From an uncultured Christensenellaceae bacterium (GTDB taxonomy: Bacteria; Bacillota; Clostridia; Christensenellales; Pumilibacteraceae): a DNA stretch of 19,758 nucleotides. The stretch lies in the NCBI GenBank assembly GCA_910587805.1, contig CAJUNM010000029.1, forward strand, positions 1 through 19,758. Direction: 5' to 3'. How positions within the stretch are numbered: position 1 is the stretch's first letter; every line of letters starts with the position of its first letter. Below the pieces are notes generated by a model. The model was not told the origin of the DNA. It saw nothing but the letters and a program-made list of their open reading frames with translations, and ran no database searches. A program made the translations under genes and the position numbers. Shown here piece by piece: positions 6,403 to 13,737 of the stretch.

Positions 6403-8025
6403 ATGCGCGGACAAAATCTCAATCTTGCTTTCGGTACGGAAGTGATATACGACGACGCCGAATTCTATATAGGCGACAATGACAAAACGGGCATTGTCGG
6501 GGTGAACGGCGTGGGGAAAACGACGTTGTTCCGCGTTTTGCTCGGCGAGCAGCCGCTCGACAGCGGAAAGATACACATCGGTTCGGCGCGGCTCGGATAT
6601 TTGCCGCAAGAGATCGGCTTTGCCGACAAGCAAAAAACCGTATGGGATTATCTGTTCGACGCGCGGCCCGTGCGAGAAACCGAAGCGCGGCTTTCGGAAC
6701 TTTACGACGAACTTGCCATAGCGGACGAATCGCAACACGACGAGCTATTGCGCGAAGTATCGATCTTGCAATCGCGGCTCGACGAATACGACGCGTACAA
6801 TGCCGAAAACACGTTGCTCGAACTTATTTACGACATGAGCATCGAGAACGAACTGCTCGGCATGAAGCTCGGCGAACTGTCGGGCGGGCAAAAATCGAAG
6901 ATCGCGTTTGCCCACGTGCTGTTTTCCAATCCGCAAATCTTGCTGTTGGACGAGCCGACAAACCACCTCGATGCTTCTACCAAAGATTTCGTAACGTCAT
7001 ATCTGAAATCGTATAAAGGCTCCGTTCTCATTATAAGCCACGACGCCGAGTTTCTCAACGCCGTTGTCAATAAGATACTGTTCGTAAACAAGGTAACGCA
7101 CAAGACGTCCGTTTACGACGGCAACTATACGGCGTTTAAGCGCAAGTATGCTCAAGAACAACTGTTAAAAGAACTGCGGATAACTCAGCAAGAACAAGAG
7201 ATCAAGAAATTATCCGACTTTGTACAACGCGCGCGTCAAGCGTCGCGCACCAACCATAACCTCAAGCGCATGGGGCAAGACCGCGAAGTAAAGCTTGCCA
7301 AAGCGATAGCCGCGCTCGAAAAGCGCGACCGCGAATACAAACACGTCAAGATCAAACTCGAACCCAAAACTCAAAGCGGCAAAATCCCGCTCGAAGTGAA
7401 AAACCTCGCTTTCCGATACGACGGCAAGCAAAACCTATATGACGATCTATCGTTTATGCTGAACGCAAACGAACGCTTTTTGATAGTCGGCGAAAACGGC
7501 GTCGGAAAATCCACGCTGCTCAAACTAATAATGGGCATACTGCAACCGAAAAGCGGCGAAATCAAATTCAGTCAAAAAACGGAGATCGCCTATTACGCGC
7601 AAGAACTCGAGCTGCTCGATCTCGATAAAACAGTACTTCAAAACACCGACGCAGACGGGTATACCGAACTTCAGCTCAGAAATATACTCGGCAATTTCCT
7701 TTTTCAAGGCGACGCGGTATTCAAAAAAGTTTCGACGCTCTCCCCCGGGGAAAAAGCGCGCGTTTCGCTGTGCAAGCTGCTGCTCGCGCGCGCCAACCTT
7801 TTGATATTGGACGAACCGACTAACCACCTCGATCCCGACACACAAGCGATAATCGGCGAAAACTTCCGCGATTACACGGGTACGATCCTGCTCGTAAGTC
7901 ACAACGCGGACTTTGCCGAACAGATCGGTATAACGCGCATGCTCGTCTTACCTGACGGAAAGATCGTCGATTATTCCAAAGAACTGTTGGCATACTACTA
8001 TATTCTCAACACCGATTTCATTTGA
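6403..8025 (+). CDS. ABC-F family ATP-binding protein
   Basis: This is a 540-residue soluble protein with two ABC ATPase cassettes and no membrane segment, typical of ABC-F factors that act on the ribosome (translation factors or antibiotic-target protection). Cassette 1 has Walker A GVNGVGKTT, signature LSGGQKSK and Walker B LLLDEPTNHLD. Cassette 2 has GENGVGKST, a variant signature LSPGEKAR and LLILDEPTNHLD. The charged linker between them (QEQEIKKLSDFVQRAR and onward) is the ribosome-probing P-site tRNA interaction motif region of the family. I chose the ATG at 6403 because Walker A then falls near residue 35, as usual in the family, and because the -10 box overlaps the earlier ATG at 6394. 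No ribosome-binding site precedes either. Which ABC-F subfamily, and whether it confers resistance, cannot be told. Confidence 0.92.
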   Translation: MRGQNLNLAFGTEVIYDDAEFYIGDNDKTGIVGVNGVGKTTLFRVLLGEQPLDSGKIHIGSARLGYLPQEIGFADKQKTVWDYLFDARPVRETEARLSELYDELAIADESQHDELLREVSILQSRLDEYDAYNAENTLLELIYDMSIENELLGMKLGELSGGQKSKIAFAHVLFSNPQILLLDEPTNHLDASTKDFVTSYLKSYKGSVLIISHDAEFLNAVVNKILFVNKVTHKTSVYDGNYTAFKRKYAQEQLLKELRITQQEQEIKKLSDFVQRARQASRTNHNLKRMGQDREVKLAKAIAALEKRDREYKHVKIKLEPKTQSGKIPLEVKNLAFRYDGKQNLYDDLSFMLNANERFLIVGENGVGKSTLLKLIMGILQPKSGEIKFSQKTEIAYYAQELELLDLDKTVLQNTDADGYTELQLRNILGNFLFQGDAVFKKVSTLSPGEKARVSLCKLLLARANLLILDEPTNHLDPDTQAIIGENFRDYTGTILLVSHNADFAEQIGITRMLVLPDGKIVDYSKELLAYYYILNTDFI

Positions 8026-8026
8026 A

Positions 8027-8063
8027 AAAACAAAGACGTCCGAAATTCGACCGTCTTTGTTTT
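8027..8063. terminator. Bidirectional terminator between ABC-F and CotH genes
   Basis: AAAACAAAGACG (8027-8038) and CGTCTTTGTTTT (8052-8063) form a perfect 12-bp stem around a 13-nt loop. T-runs lie on both sides, so it can end the plus-strand ABC-F transcript (stop codon 2 nt before) and the minus-strand CotH transcript. Confidence 0.88.
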
Positions 8064-8075
8064 ATGGCTTATATA

Positions 8076-9653
8076 TTATCGATTTTCCGAAACGTCGGAA
8101 AAATAACCGGATAAAAATTCAACGCGGTGCGTTATCCATTCGCGCAAAAATTTTGCCGCGTCGGCATGAGTTTGAAACGTCGTTACGGTATCGCCCTGCA
8201 CTTCGTCGACTATCTTGCCGAGATTATCCCACTTTTCGTAGTTCTTGTCAAAATACGGCTTGTACGTTTCGGTAACTTTGTCTATAAGCTCGATCAGCCT
8301 GTCGAACGCACCCGCCTCCTCGAGTTCGGCGAACCGTTCCGCTACGGCTACTCTGAACCAATCCGCAGAGAAGAACACGCTAGTCCACGGATTGAGCGCT
8401 TGCATTGCGTTAGTGCTCACGTTCGCCGAAAAAATCTTATCGTAAGTCTCGAGCCCGCGCATCATGCCGAAACCGGAATCGAAATCCCAAGGCGCTTGAA
8501 AAGTCAGCTTTTTATTGCCGGTCGCGCTGTTGTCGAAAGTAAAGAAAAAGCTCGACCAATCGACGTCGTTGTCGCAAGCGATCTCCGCTATCACAAACGT
8601 ATCGACCATCGAATCTATATCGACCGCTTTTTCGATAGCGCTACGGCTGTCCGTACAATCGAAGTCTCTCTCGAGCGCGGTGAAATCGGCATTAAACTTC
8701 CAAAACACGTTTTTATATATCGCATCGTATATAAGTTTGAACACGTTTTCGGTATAATTTCTGATAAACGTATATTGGCTCGTTTGAATAGACTCGCCCG
8801 CTTTAGGCTCGTAGATGTCGTTCTTAATCGTGTATCGCGCGATCTCGCCGTTGTGCAACATTTGACCGGGGTAAAACTTCGTGCCGTCCTCGCACGTTAT
8901 TTCATATCCGCCCGCTTTATAGTTTACCGTGAACCACTCCCATTGCTCCTCCATATACGCATTGCCGTCGAACTCGACGAGCCAGCCTATATCGTTGCCG
9001 TAGTATCCGTCGTCGGGTTCGTTTATGTTTATTCTGTTCTTATTCACTTGCTGCTGCTCGGCGACCATGTACAGTCCGTTATACTCTCCGTTCACCTTCA
9101 CCTCGGCAAACGCATAATCGGACGCATAATAACCGTTCTCGACGAGCGTTTGCTTTGCAAGCTCGAACACAACGGCGTCGCGCAAGAACGTAACGTCTTT
9201 GTAACACGCGAGAAGCACCCAATTCTTGCATTTCGCGCCGTCGTTAAGCCCTAAAAGATTGATCTTTTCGTCGAACTTGATTCGATACGATTTTTTCGGA
9301 TAATCGGCGGTATTGTTTCCGCGCACTCGCACGTTTGCCGCAGCCGCGGAAAAATTCTCGCCGTTGCGTCCGCCCGTAAGATCTATCTTGCACGGCTTGT
9401 ATATTTGCGTGGCGTGAACGGAACTTCCCGTTATGTCCGTGCCGTCGTCGGTCGATATGGAGATCGTGGCGAGTTCTTCGGCAAGATTGTCGAATCCCGC
9501 AATATTTTTGATTCCCGAAATCTCTCCGCCGCCTTGTGCGTTATCGTCCGGATCGGGATCCGGTATTACGGGCGCACCGTTACTCGGCGCGCAACCGACG
9601 AACAATAACGCGCAACAAGCTATCAACAAGCATATATTTCTTATTTTTCTCAC
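8076..9653 (-). CDS. CotH-kinase-family lipoprotein
   Basis: The 525-residue protein starts at a GTG with GGAGG five bases upstream. The N-terminus has two positive charges, a hydrophobic core and a lipobox LFVGC with the lipidated Cys at residue 21, followed by an Asp/Pro-rich linker. It should therefore be anchored on the outside of the cell membrane. The body matches the CotH domain: VRVRGNNTADYPKKSYRIKF, then NWVLLACYKDVTFLRD, AEVKVNGEYNGLYMVAEQ, and the metal-binding site around CDNDVDWSSFFFTFDN and APWDFDSGFG. CotH proteins are atypical kinases; the Bacillus spore-coat member phosphorylates coat proteins CotB and CotG. Substrate here is unknown and no spore-coat gene is nearby. It is a single-gene unit with its own promoter and terminator. 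Confidence 0.88.
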   Translation of the reverse strand: MRKIRNICLLIACCALLFVGCAPSNGAPVIPDPDPDDNAQGGGEISGIKNIAGFDNLAEELATISISTDDGTDITGSSVHATQIYKPCKIDLTGGRNGENFSAAAANVRVRGNNTADYPKKSYRIKFDEKINLLGLNDGAKCKNWVLLACYKDVTFLRDAVVFELAKQTLVENGYYASDYAFAEVKVNGEYNGLYMVAEQQQVNKNRININEPDDGYYGNDIGWLVEFDGNAYMEEQWEWFTVNYKAGGYEITCEDGTKFYPGQMLHNGEIARYTIKNDIYEPKAGESIQTSQYTFIRNYTENVFKLIYDAIYKNVFWKFNADFTALERDFDCTDSRSAIEKAVDIDSMVDTFVIAEIACDNDVDWSSFFFTFDNSATGNKKLTFQAPWDFDSGFGMMRGLETYDKIFSANVSTNAMQALNPWTSVFFSADWFRVAVAERFAELEEAGAFDRLIELIDKVTETYKPYFDKNYEKWDNLGKIVDEVQGDTVTTFQTHADAAKFLREWITHRVEFLSGYFSDVSENR

Positions 9654-9684
9654 GATATCCTCCGTAAATTCGATCGATGTTTAC

Positions 9685-9713
9685 ATTATACCATATAAGA
9701 TAGCTTTAGTCAA
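9685..9713 (-). promoter_or_regulatory. Promoter of the CotH gene
   Basis: On the minus strand TTGACT (9708-9713), a 17-nt spacer and TATAAT (9685-9690) with TG one base before the -10 give a near-consensus promoter about 30 nt before the GTG start. Confidence 0.85.
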
Positions 9714-10022
9714 TATGTATACGATAATTAACACGCCGAATTTTCGGGCACTATTTATAGAGAACTCGGGAAAACGATCAATATGCCCCGACCCAATTGC
9801 ACGAATCGGCGTTTGAGCCGCACGAACAATATACGCGCGCAGTCGCCGCACCGATCGTGCTTCGCTTGCCCGATTTTCCCAAACATGAAAGCGCCGCAAG
9901 GGGGAGATTGCGACGCTTTACACAAGGAAGAAATTATCAGCAAAGAAAAACTTTGCTATTTCAATATACAATATGCTCTTGTTAATTGCGTGGGGTTTTT
10001 ATGTATTTTTGACGAATTTTGT
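9714..10022. other. Intergenic region with two hairpins, no gene
   Basis: About 310 bp between the CotH promoter and the end of the TPR-like gene. A strong hairpin lies at 9888-9919: AAAGCG and CGCTTT, then a C/A mismatch, then CGCAA and TTGCG around a loop GGGGGAGA. A second hairpin at 9939-9957 pairs AGCAAAG with CTTTGCT. On the minus strand the latter could weakly terminate the TPR-like gene, although the T-run is poor. A small structured RNA or a dispersed intergenic repeat are both possible. I do not recognise a family. Confidence 0.4.
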
Positions 10023-10898
10023 CTAATCGAAATCGTCGCTGTAATCATCGGCTTTTTTATCGCGTTCGAGTTTAGGTCTTTCTTTTTTTTCCGCCATTTC
10101 CGTCGGTTCTTTATTTCCGCCTCGCGCTCGGCGCGCTTGCCCGCGCTCTTTCTTTGCCGGCAACAGCTTAAACGCCGCTATCGCCGCAGCCAAGCAGATC
10201 GCGACGGCAGCCGCTATCAACGCAACTCGATCGTTCACCGCAAACGCCGTTGCGAATACGGCTATGCCGAACGTCATGCCCGCGATTATCGCAAGAGGGA
10301 TCGCCGCAGCGATCTTTATTCCGTTGCTTGAGGAACGGTAGATCAGCCATACCGCCGCCGCCTCGCAAGCGACGAAAACGCCTGTTCCCACCCAAAACAA
10401 CCATGTCGTTTTCGCAAACGCCGCGTAGGCGGATACGCCGCCGAGCACGAAACACAGCCCGATCAAGGCATATACCGTCACCGCCGCCGCGCTCGATCTT
10501 TTCGGCTTTGCCTGCTTGACGGTTTTGACGTTTTTGAACTTGAGCTTATCGCCGCGCTCGGTTTGCCATATTGTATTCAGCTCTGCGGTGAGCGCGCTCA
10601 CATACTCGCGACGCTTTTGTCCGCTCTCGCCTTTCGCGTAGCGCAGGGCGTTTTTGCCGTACGGCGTGTCGAGCGGCGTTGCCGGCTGCGGCGCACCGTT
10701 CCGCGCCGCGGCGGTAAAAGCCGTCTTGAGCTTGCTTGAAAACTCGGCGTCGTTGCGGCACTCGGCGCGGCACAGCATGAGCGCCCACCAGATCTCGCCG
10801 TCGTCCGGATGAGCGTCGAGCGCACGGTTGAACTTGTTTTCCGCCGTAGTGAATTTGCCCGCGGCAAGCGCGGCTTTTCCGTCGGTTAGGTTTGACAT
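10023..10898 (-). CDS. Membrane protein with N-terminal TPR-like segment
   Basis: The 291-residue protein is not assignable to a named family. Residues 1-60 resemble a TPR helix pair (GKAALAAGKFTTAENKFNRAL, then HPDDGEIWWALMLCR), followed by a soluble stretch to about 135. Four hydrophobic segments follow at roughly 136-163, 164-189, 196-222 and 225-248. The tail from about 250 is highly charged and Arg/Lys/Glu/Asp-rich, ending DDYSDDFD. A TPR-containing membrane scaffold is a fair structural description; no enzymatic motif is visible. It starts 39 nt after the rubredoxin-fusion gene ends, with no terminator between, so the two are probably one operon. The nearest ribosome-binding site (GGAG) is rather far, about 15 nt, from the ATG at 10898. 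Confidence 0.75.
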   Translation of the reverse strand: MSNLTDGKAALAAGKFTTAENKFNRALDAHPDDGEIWWALMLCRAECRNDAEFSSKLKTAFTAAARNGAPQPATPLDTPYGKNALRYAKGESGQKRREYVSALTAELNTIWQTERGDKLKFKNVKTVKQAKPKRSSAAAVTVYALIGLCFVLGGVSAYAAFAKTTWLFWVGTGVFVACEAAAVWLIYRSSSNGIKIAAAIPLAIIAGMTFGIAVFATAFAVNDRVALIAAAVAICLAAAIAAFKLLPAKKERGQARRARGGNKEPTEMAEKKERPKLERDKKADDYSDDFD

Positions 10899-10937
10899 AT
10901 GCTAAATAACACTCTCCGAAATATCGCGAAACACGGC

Positions 10938-11531
10938 TTAACGCTTGGCGAACAGCGTTGCGTCCACGCCGCAAATCGGACATGCGTAGTCCTGCGGCAA
11001 CTCGTCGCCGTAATACACATATCCGCAGATCGTGCATACCCAAGCGGTCTTGCCCTGCTCTGTCTTAGTCTTCAAAAGCTCGTCCTTATGCGCCTGATAG
11101 TACGCGTAAGTCATCGGTTCGCCGTCGGCGAAAATATCCCCGTCCACGACTCTGCCTATGAAAAGCGTATGCGTGTCGTTATCTATCGCGTCGATCTTTT
11201 CGCAAAGCATATAACCGAGCGAGTCTTTTACTATCTTAACGTCAACGCCCGTCGTTTCGCATTGCGCAAACTTGTCGGCGTCGCGCATGGACTGAAATCC
11301 GAACGTCTTTATGACATGAGGATCGTTATTCAGTCCGATGACGGACAGCGCGAATCTGTCTCCGCTTTTCATTAGCTCATTGGTGTAATTCTTTTTCATC
11401 ACGGCAACCGCGACGAGCGGGTTATCTCCGCCGCTTATCTGCGACACTGCGTCCACTATGCACCCGCCGCCCTTTGTTGTGAGCACGTACATCCCTTGAG
11501 AAATCTTGTACATTATTTTATTGTCTTTCAT
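10938..11531 (-). CDS. Flavin reductase-rubredoxin fusion (high-molecular-weight rubredoxin type)
   Basis: The 197-residue protein has two parts. Residues 1 to about 155 resemble FMN-binding flavin reductases of the DIM6/NTAB kind (YKISQGMYVLTTKGGG, then DNPLVAVAVMKKNYTNELM and FALSVIGLN). The last 35 residues form a compact rubredoxin iron site, VCTICGYVY and CPICGVDATLF, with four Cys ligands. Fusions of this order are known in clostridia and Moorella as high-molecular-weight rubredoxin, which passes electrons from NADH to flavodiiron NO/O2 reductases. The rubredoxin part is the short rubrerythrin-like form. AAGGAG lies six bases before the ATG. No flavodiiron partner gene is in the window; the downstream operon partner is a TPR-like membrane protein. 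The role in oxidative or nitrosative stress is inferred from the family. Confidence 0.88.
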   Translation of the reverse strand: MKDNKIMYKISQGMYVLTTKGGGCIVDAVSQISGGDNPLVAVAVMKKNYTNELMKSGDRFALSVIGLNNDPHVIKTFGFQSMRDADKFAQCETTGVDVKIVKDSLGYMLCEKIDAIDNDTHTLFIGRVVDGDIFADGEPMTYAYYQAHKDELLKTKTEQGKTAWVCTICGYVYYGDELPQDYACPICGVDATLFAKR

Positions 11532-11567
11532 GCCACTCTCCTTTTAGATCGTTTCGCTTGCAATTCA

Positions 11568-11596
11568 ATTATATAATTATTCGCAGTAAAAGTCAA
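11568..11596 (-). promoter_or_regulatory. Promoter of the rubredoxin-fusion operon
   Basis: On the minus strand TTGACT (11591-11596) and TATAAT (11568-11573) are 17 nt apart, about 37 nt before the ATG at 11531. Confidence 0.85.
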
Positions 11597-11735
11597 GCCC
11601 AATCGATTAACACTTCGTATCGGCGGCATAACATAAAAACATAGCATAATCATTATATCGAATCGATGTTTATCATTGATTTATGCCTATAAAGCTCAAA
11701 TCCGGCGGCAACATAAAAAAATCGATACAAAAATG

Positions 11736-11764
11736 TTGACAAATCGCTTGCGTTGTAGTAGAAT
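11736..11764 (+). promoter_or_regulatory. Promoter of the tRNA-Thr unit
   Basis: TTGACA (11736-11741) and TAGAAT (11759-11764) are 17 nt apart. A better-looking TATAAT at 11764-11769 would need a 22-nt spacer. Transcription would start near 11771, about 100 nt before the tRNA. Confidence 0.65.
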
Positions 11765-11770
11765 ATAATA

Positions 11771-11871
11771 ACCGTCGCGCGACGAAAACCATATATGTTT
11801 TGTAGCTGCGGCTCAGTCGGATCGGCTGAGCGTTGAAAAAGGCGATACTGTTAATTCAACATTTATAATAT
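11771..11871 (+). ncRNA. Structured leader upstream of tRNA-Thr, possibly a tRNA remnant
   Basis: Four possible hairpins follow one another: the palindrome CGTCGCGCGACG (11773-11784), AAAAC/GTTTT (11785-11801), a 9-bp stem GCTCAGTCG/CGGCTGAGC with loop GAT (11811-11831), and GTTGAA/TTCAAC (11832-11860). The segment TGCGGCTCAGTCGG matches the D-arm region of the following tRNA (TGTGGCTCAGTTGG) at 12 of 14 positions. It may be a decayed tandem tRNA copy or simply a 5' spacer removed by RNase P. No T-run follows the stems, so it is not a terminator. Confidence 0.4.
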
Positions 11872-11947
11872 GCTACTGTGGCTCAGTTGGTAGAGCAGCT
11901 GATTCGTAATCAGCAGGTCGGCGGTTCGAGTCCGCCCAGTAGCTCCA
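11872..11947 (+). tRNA. tRNA-Thr (anticodon CGT)
   Basis: The 76-nt cloverleaf has acceptor stem GCTACTG/CAGTAGC, D-loop with AGTTGGTAGA, anticodon stem GCTGA/TCAGC with loop TTCGTAA, T-arm with GGTTCGAGTCC and an encoded CCA. The anticodon CGT (11905-11907) reads ACG threonine codons. Confidence 0.95.
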
Positions 11948-11977
11948 AGCCCCTCGCTTTTTGCGAGAGGGCTTTTT
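11948..11977 (+). terminator. Terminator of the tRNA-Thr unit
   Basis: Directly after CCA, GCCCCTCGC pairs with GCGAGAGGGC (one bulged A) around a TTTTT loop and is followed by TTTTT. Confidence 0.9.
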
Positions 11978-12042
11978 AGTTGCTGCTACGGCATGAAAAG
12001 ACAACTTTAACGGACGCGGTAATCCTATCGCGTATTTTACAT

Positions 12043-12071
12043 TTGACAAGCCGCGAGGCTTTGTTTATACT
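12043..12071 (+). promoter_or_regulatory. Promoter of the first HAD gene (leaderless type)
   Basis: TTGACA (12043-12048) and TATACT (12066-12071) are 17 nt apart. Only six bases (GTTTTT) separate the -10 box from the ATG, so transcription should start at or next to the A of the start codon. Confidence 0.75.
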
Positions 12072-12077
12072 GTTTTT

Positions 12078-12725
12078 ATGAAAACAATTTTCGATAATCT
12101 GTTTTTCGATCTGGACGGTACGCTGACCGATCCGTTCGAGGGCATCACGCGATCGGTAGAGTACGCGCTCGGAAAGTTCGGCATCGAGGTTGCGGACAGA
12201 CGCGAGCTTGTCGATTTTATCGGTCCGCCGCTCATACAATCGTTCATGATCCGTTACGGCTTTTCGCAAGCGGACGCCGAGCGGTGCGTACTGTACTATC
12301 GCGAACGGTTCTCTACGGTCGGATTATTCGAGAACGCAGTTTACGACGGCATACCGCAAATGCTCGAAACGTTGAGAAGCTGCGGTAAAAAGTTATATGT
12401 CGCCACGTCCAAGCCCGAGGTTTTCGCAATACGAATACTCGACAAATTCGAGCTGACGAGGTTTTTCGACGGGGTTTACGGAGCTTCGCTCGATTCGAGC
12501 AGGCTCGAAAAAGCGGACGTTTTGGCGTATGCGCTGAGCGAAAGCAAAGCCGAAAAGCCGCGCTCGATAATGATAGGCGACCGTCGTTTCGACGTCGAGG
12601 GCGGTCGCGCCAACGGTATAAAGACCGTCGGCGTACTCTACGGCTACGGCGATATAAACGAATTGAAAAGAGCGAACGCCGATTATTTGGCGCCCGCTCC
12701 CGAAGATATTTGTAAAATTGTTTGA
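12078..12725 (+). CDS. HAD-family phosphatase (phosphoglycolate phosphatase/5'-nucleotidase-like)
   Basis: The 215-residue protein shows the HAD motifs in order. Motif I is FFDLDGTLTD with nucleophile Asp11 and acid Asp13, motif II is YVATSKP, a Lys follows in the cap-to-core return, and motif IV is IMIGDRRFDVEGG. The helical cap inserted after motif I (GITRSVEYALGKFGIEV and onward) fits the Gph/PGPase-like subclass, which removes phosphate from small phosphoesters in the cytoplasm. The exact substrate cannot be read from the sequence. There is no ribosome-binding site, and the promoter lies so close that the mRNA is probably leaderless. It ends 16 nt from the convergent restriction-modification genes, with no terminator in between. 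Confidence 0.92.
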   Translation: MKTIFDNLFFDLDGTLTDPFEGITRSVEYALGKFGIEVADRRELVDFIGPPLIQSFMIRYGFSQADAERCVLYYRERFSTVGLFENAVYDGIPQMLETLRSCGKKLYVATSKPEVFAIRILDKFELTRFFDGVYGASLDSSRLEKADVLAYALSESKAEKPRSIMIGDRRFDVEGGRANGIKTVGVLYGYGDINELKRANADYLAPAPEDICKIV

Positions 12726-12741
12726 TAGGCTGTATAATTAT

Positions 12742-13737
12742 TCAAATTTTATCGCTATACGGTATAGTATTGATATATTTTTCCATAAATTCCCAATCGG
12801 GCTTATTGTTATTATACGGCAAAAACAACTCAATTTCCAAAATAGTTTTCTTGTTGATTTCTTTATTAAACAAATATCTGGCCGCATTTTTTTCTATAAT
12901 CGGTTTAAGAAACAAACCTCTTTTTTTATTTAATTTTTCTCCCGATTTTAGCCACAAAACAGTAACATGATCGCTTGCAACAAATTCGCCATCATGATAA
13001 AATACAACGCCTCGACTGCCGCTATTTGCTATAGTTAAGGCATCTCGAAATATTACGCTACGCGGCGAAGGGCTTACGTAGCCATCTACGCCGTTATTGT
13101 ATTCACTACTGGCAATATATGGATGAAACCCTTTAATTTGATTCTCTTTAATATATCTTTGCCCACGTCGATAATCGAAAATATCCGTCAATTTAACTCT
13201 TTTCCATTTAGTAAAATCTAACGATGTAGTTGGCGCACATATAGACGTCTCATATTTTTTTGATAACTTAATATACATATCTCTTATATATTCTGTCATA
13301 AAATTCCAATCAGGTTGTTTTTCATTAACAGTAGGCAATAATAACGGGGTATTTATTAAAAGATCCGTCGATTTCAATTTAACGCCATAATAATATTTTG
13401 ATACCGCAATTCTTATAATAGTAATTAAAAACAATGCATTATACTTATTAAGTTTATGTGATCTTAATACGGCAATGTTTGTTGTTCGTATAAACGGGAA
13501 CGGCTGATAAAAAACGCTAAAACTTCCGTCGATACCAACTGTTATACAATTTTCTTTTTCGACCGCATAATCAATGTTTGTTACACGTCGATACAATCCG
13601 TTATTATACTTCGATGTAGATATATAACGTGTAGACCCTTTTGAAAGCTCACGAACATTTTCAACATCACCGTATTTTGAAACTAAATCAAAAACATCAC
13701 CAATCGTAAAAATTTTCCATTGCGTAACGTCTATCAT
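12742..13737 (-). CDS. Specificity subunit of a BcgI-like restriction-modification system
   Basis: The 331-residue protein is built from two halves of about 160 residues that repeat each other. WKIFTIGDVFDL, YISTSKYNNGLYRRV and LLLPTVNEKQPDWNFMTEYI in the first half correspond to WKRVKLTDIFDY, YIASSEYNNGVDGYV and LFLPYNNNKPDWEFMEKYI in the second. Each half is a target-recognition domain of the HsdS/BcgI-B kind, so a bipartite recognition site with a central spacer is expected. Size and gene order match the B subunit of BcgI (about 340 residues) as I recall it. The ATG overlaps the stop of the methyltransferase gene (ATGA), which implies coupled translation. The gene is AT-rich compared with its flanks, suggesting transfer. 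Confidence 0.85.
   Translation of the reverse strand: MIDVTQWKIFTIGDVFDLVSKYGDVENVRELSKGSTRYISTSKYNNGLYRRVTNIDYAVEKENCITVGIDGSFSVFYQPFPFIRTTNIAVLRSHKLNKYNALFLITIIRIAVSKYYYGVKLKSTDLLINTPLLLPTVNEKQPDWNFMTEYIRDMYIKLSKKYETSICAPTTSLDFTKWKRVKLTDIFDYRRGQRYIKENQIKGFHPYIASSEYNNGVDGYVSPSPRSVIFRDALTIANSGSRGVVFYHDGEFVASDHVTVLWLKSGEKLNKKRGLFLKPIIEKNAARYLFNKEINKKTILEIELFLPYNNNKPDWEFMEKYINTIPYSDKI

Noticed and set aside
8127..9254. Plus-strand frame of 375 codons opposite the CotH gene
   Set aside because: The CotH frame has a signal peptide, lipobox, domain motifs, promoter and ribosome-binding site; the opposite frame has none of these.
9783..10331. Open frame of 182 codons on the plus strand
   Set aside because: Its second half is the exact antisense of the TPR-like membrane gene, its first half has no ribosome-binding site or promoter and matches no family I recognise.
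11619..11722. Near-duplicate GGCGGCATAACATAAAAA and GGCGGCAACATAAAAAAA
   Set aside because: Two imperfect AT-rich copies with no third copy, no inverted ends and no link to a gene; not enough to call an element.
11864..11869. TATAAT two bases before tRNA-Thr as the tRNA promoter
   Set aside because: Transcription from it would begin inside the tRNA, and there is no -35 box 17 nt upstream.
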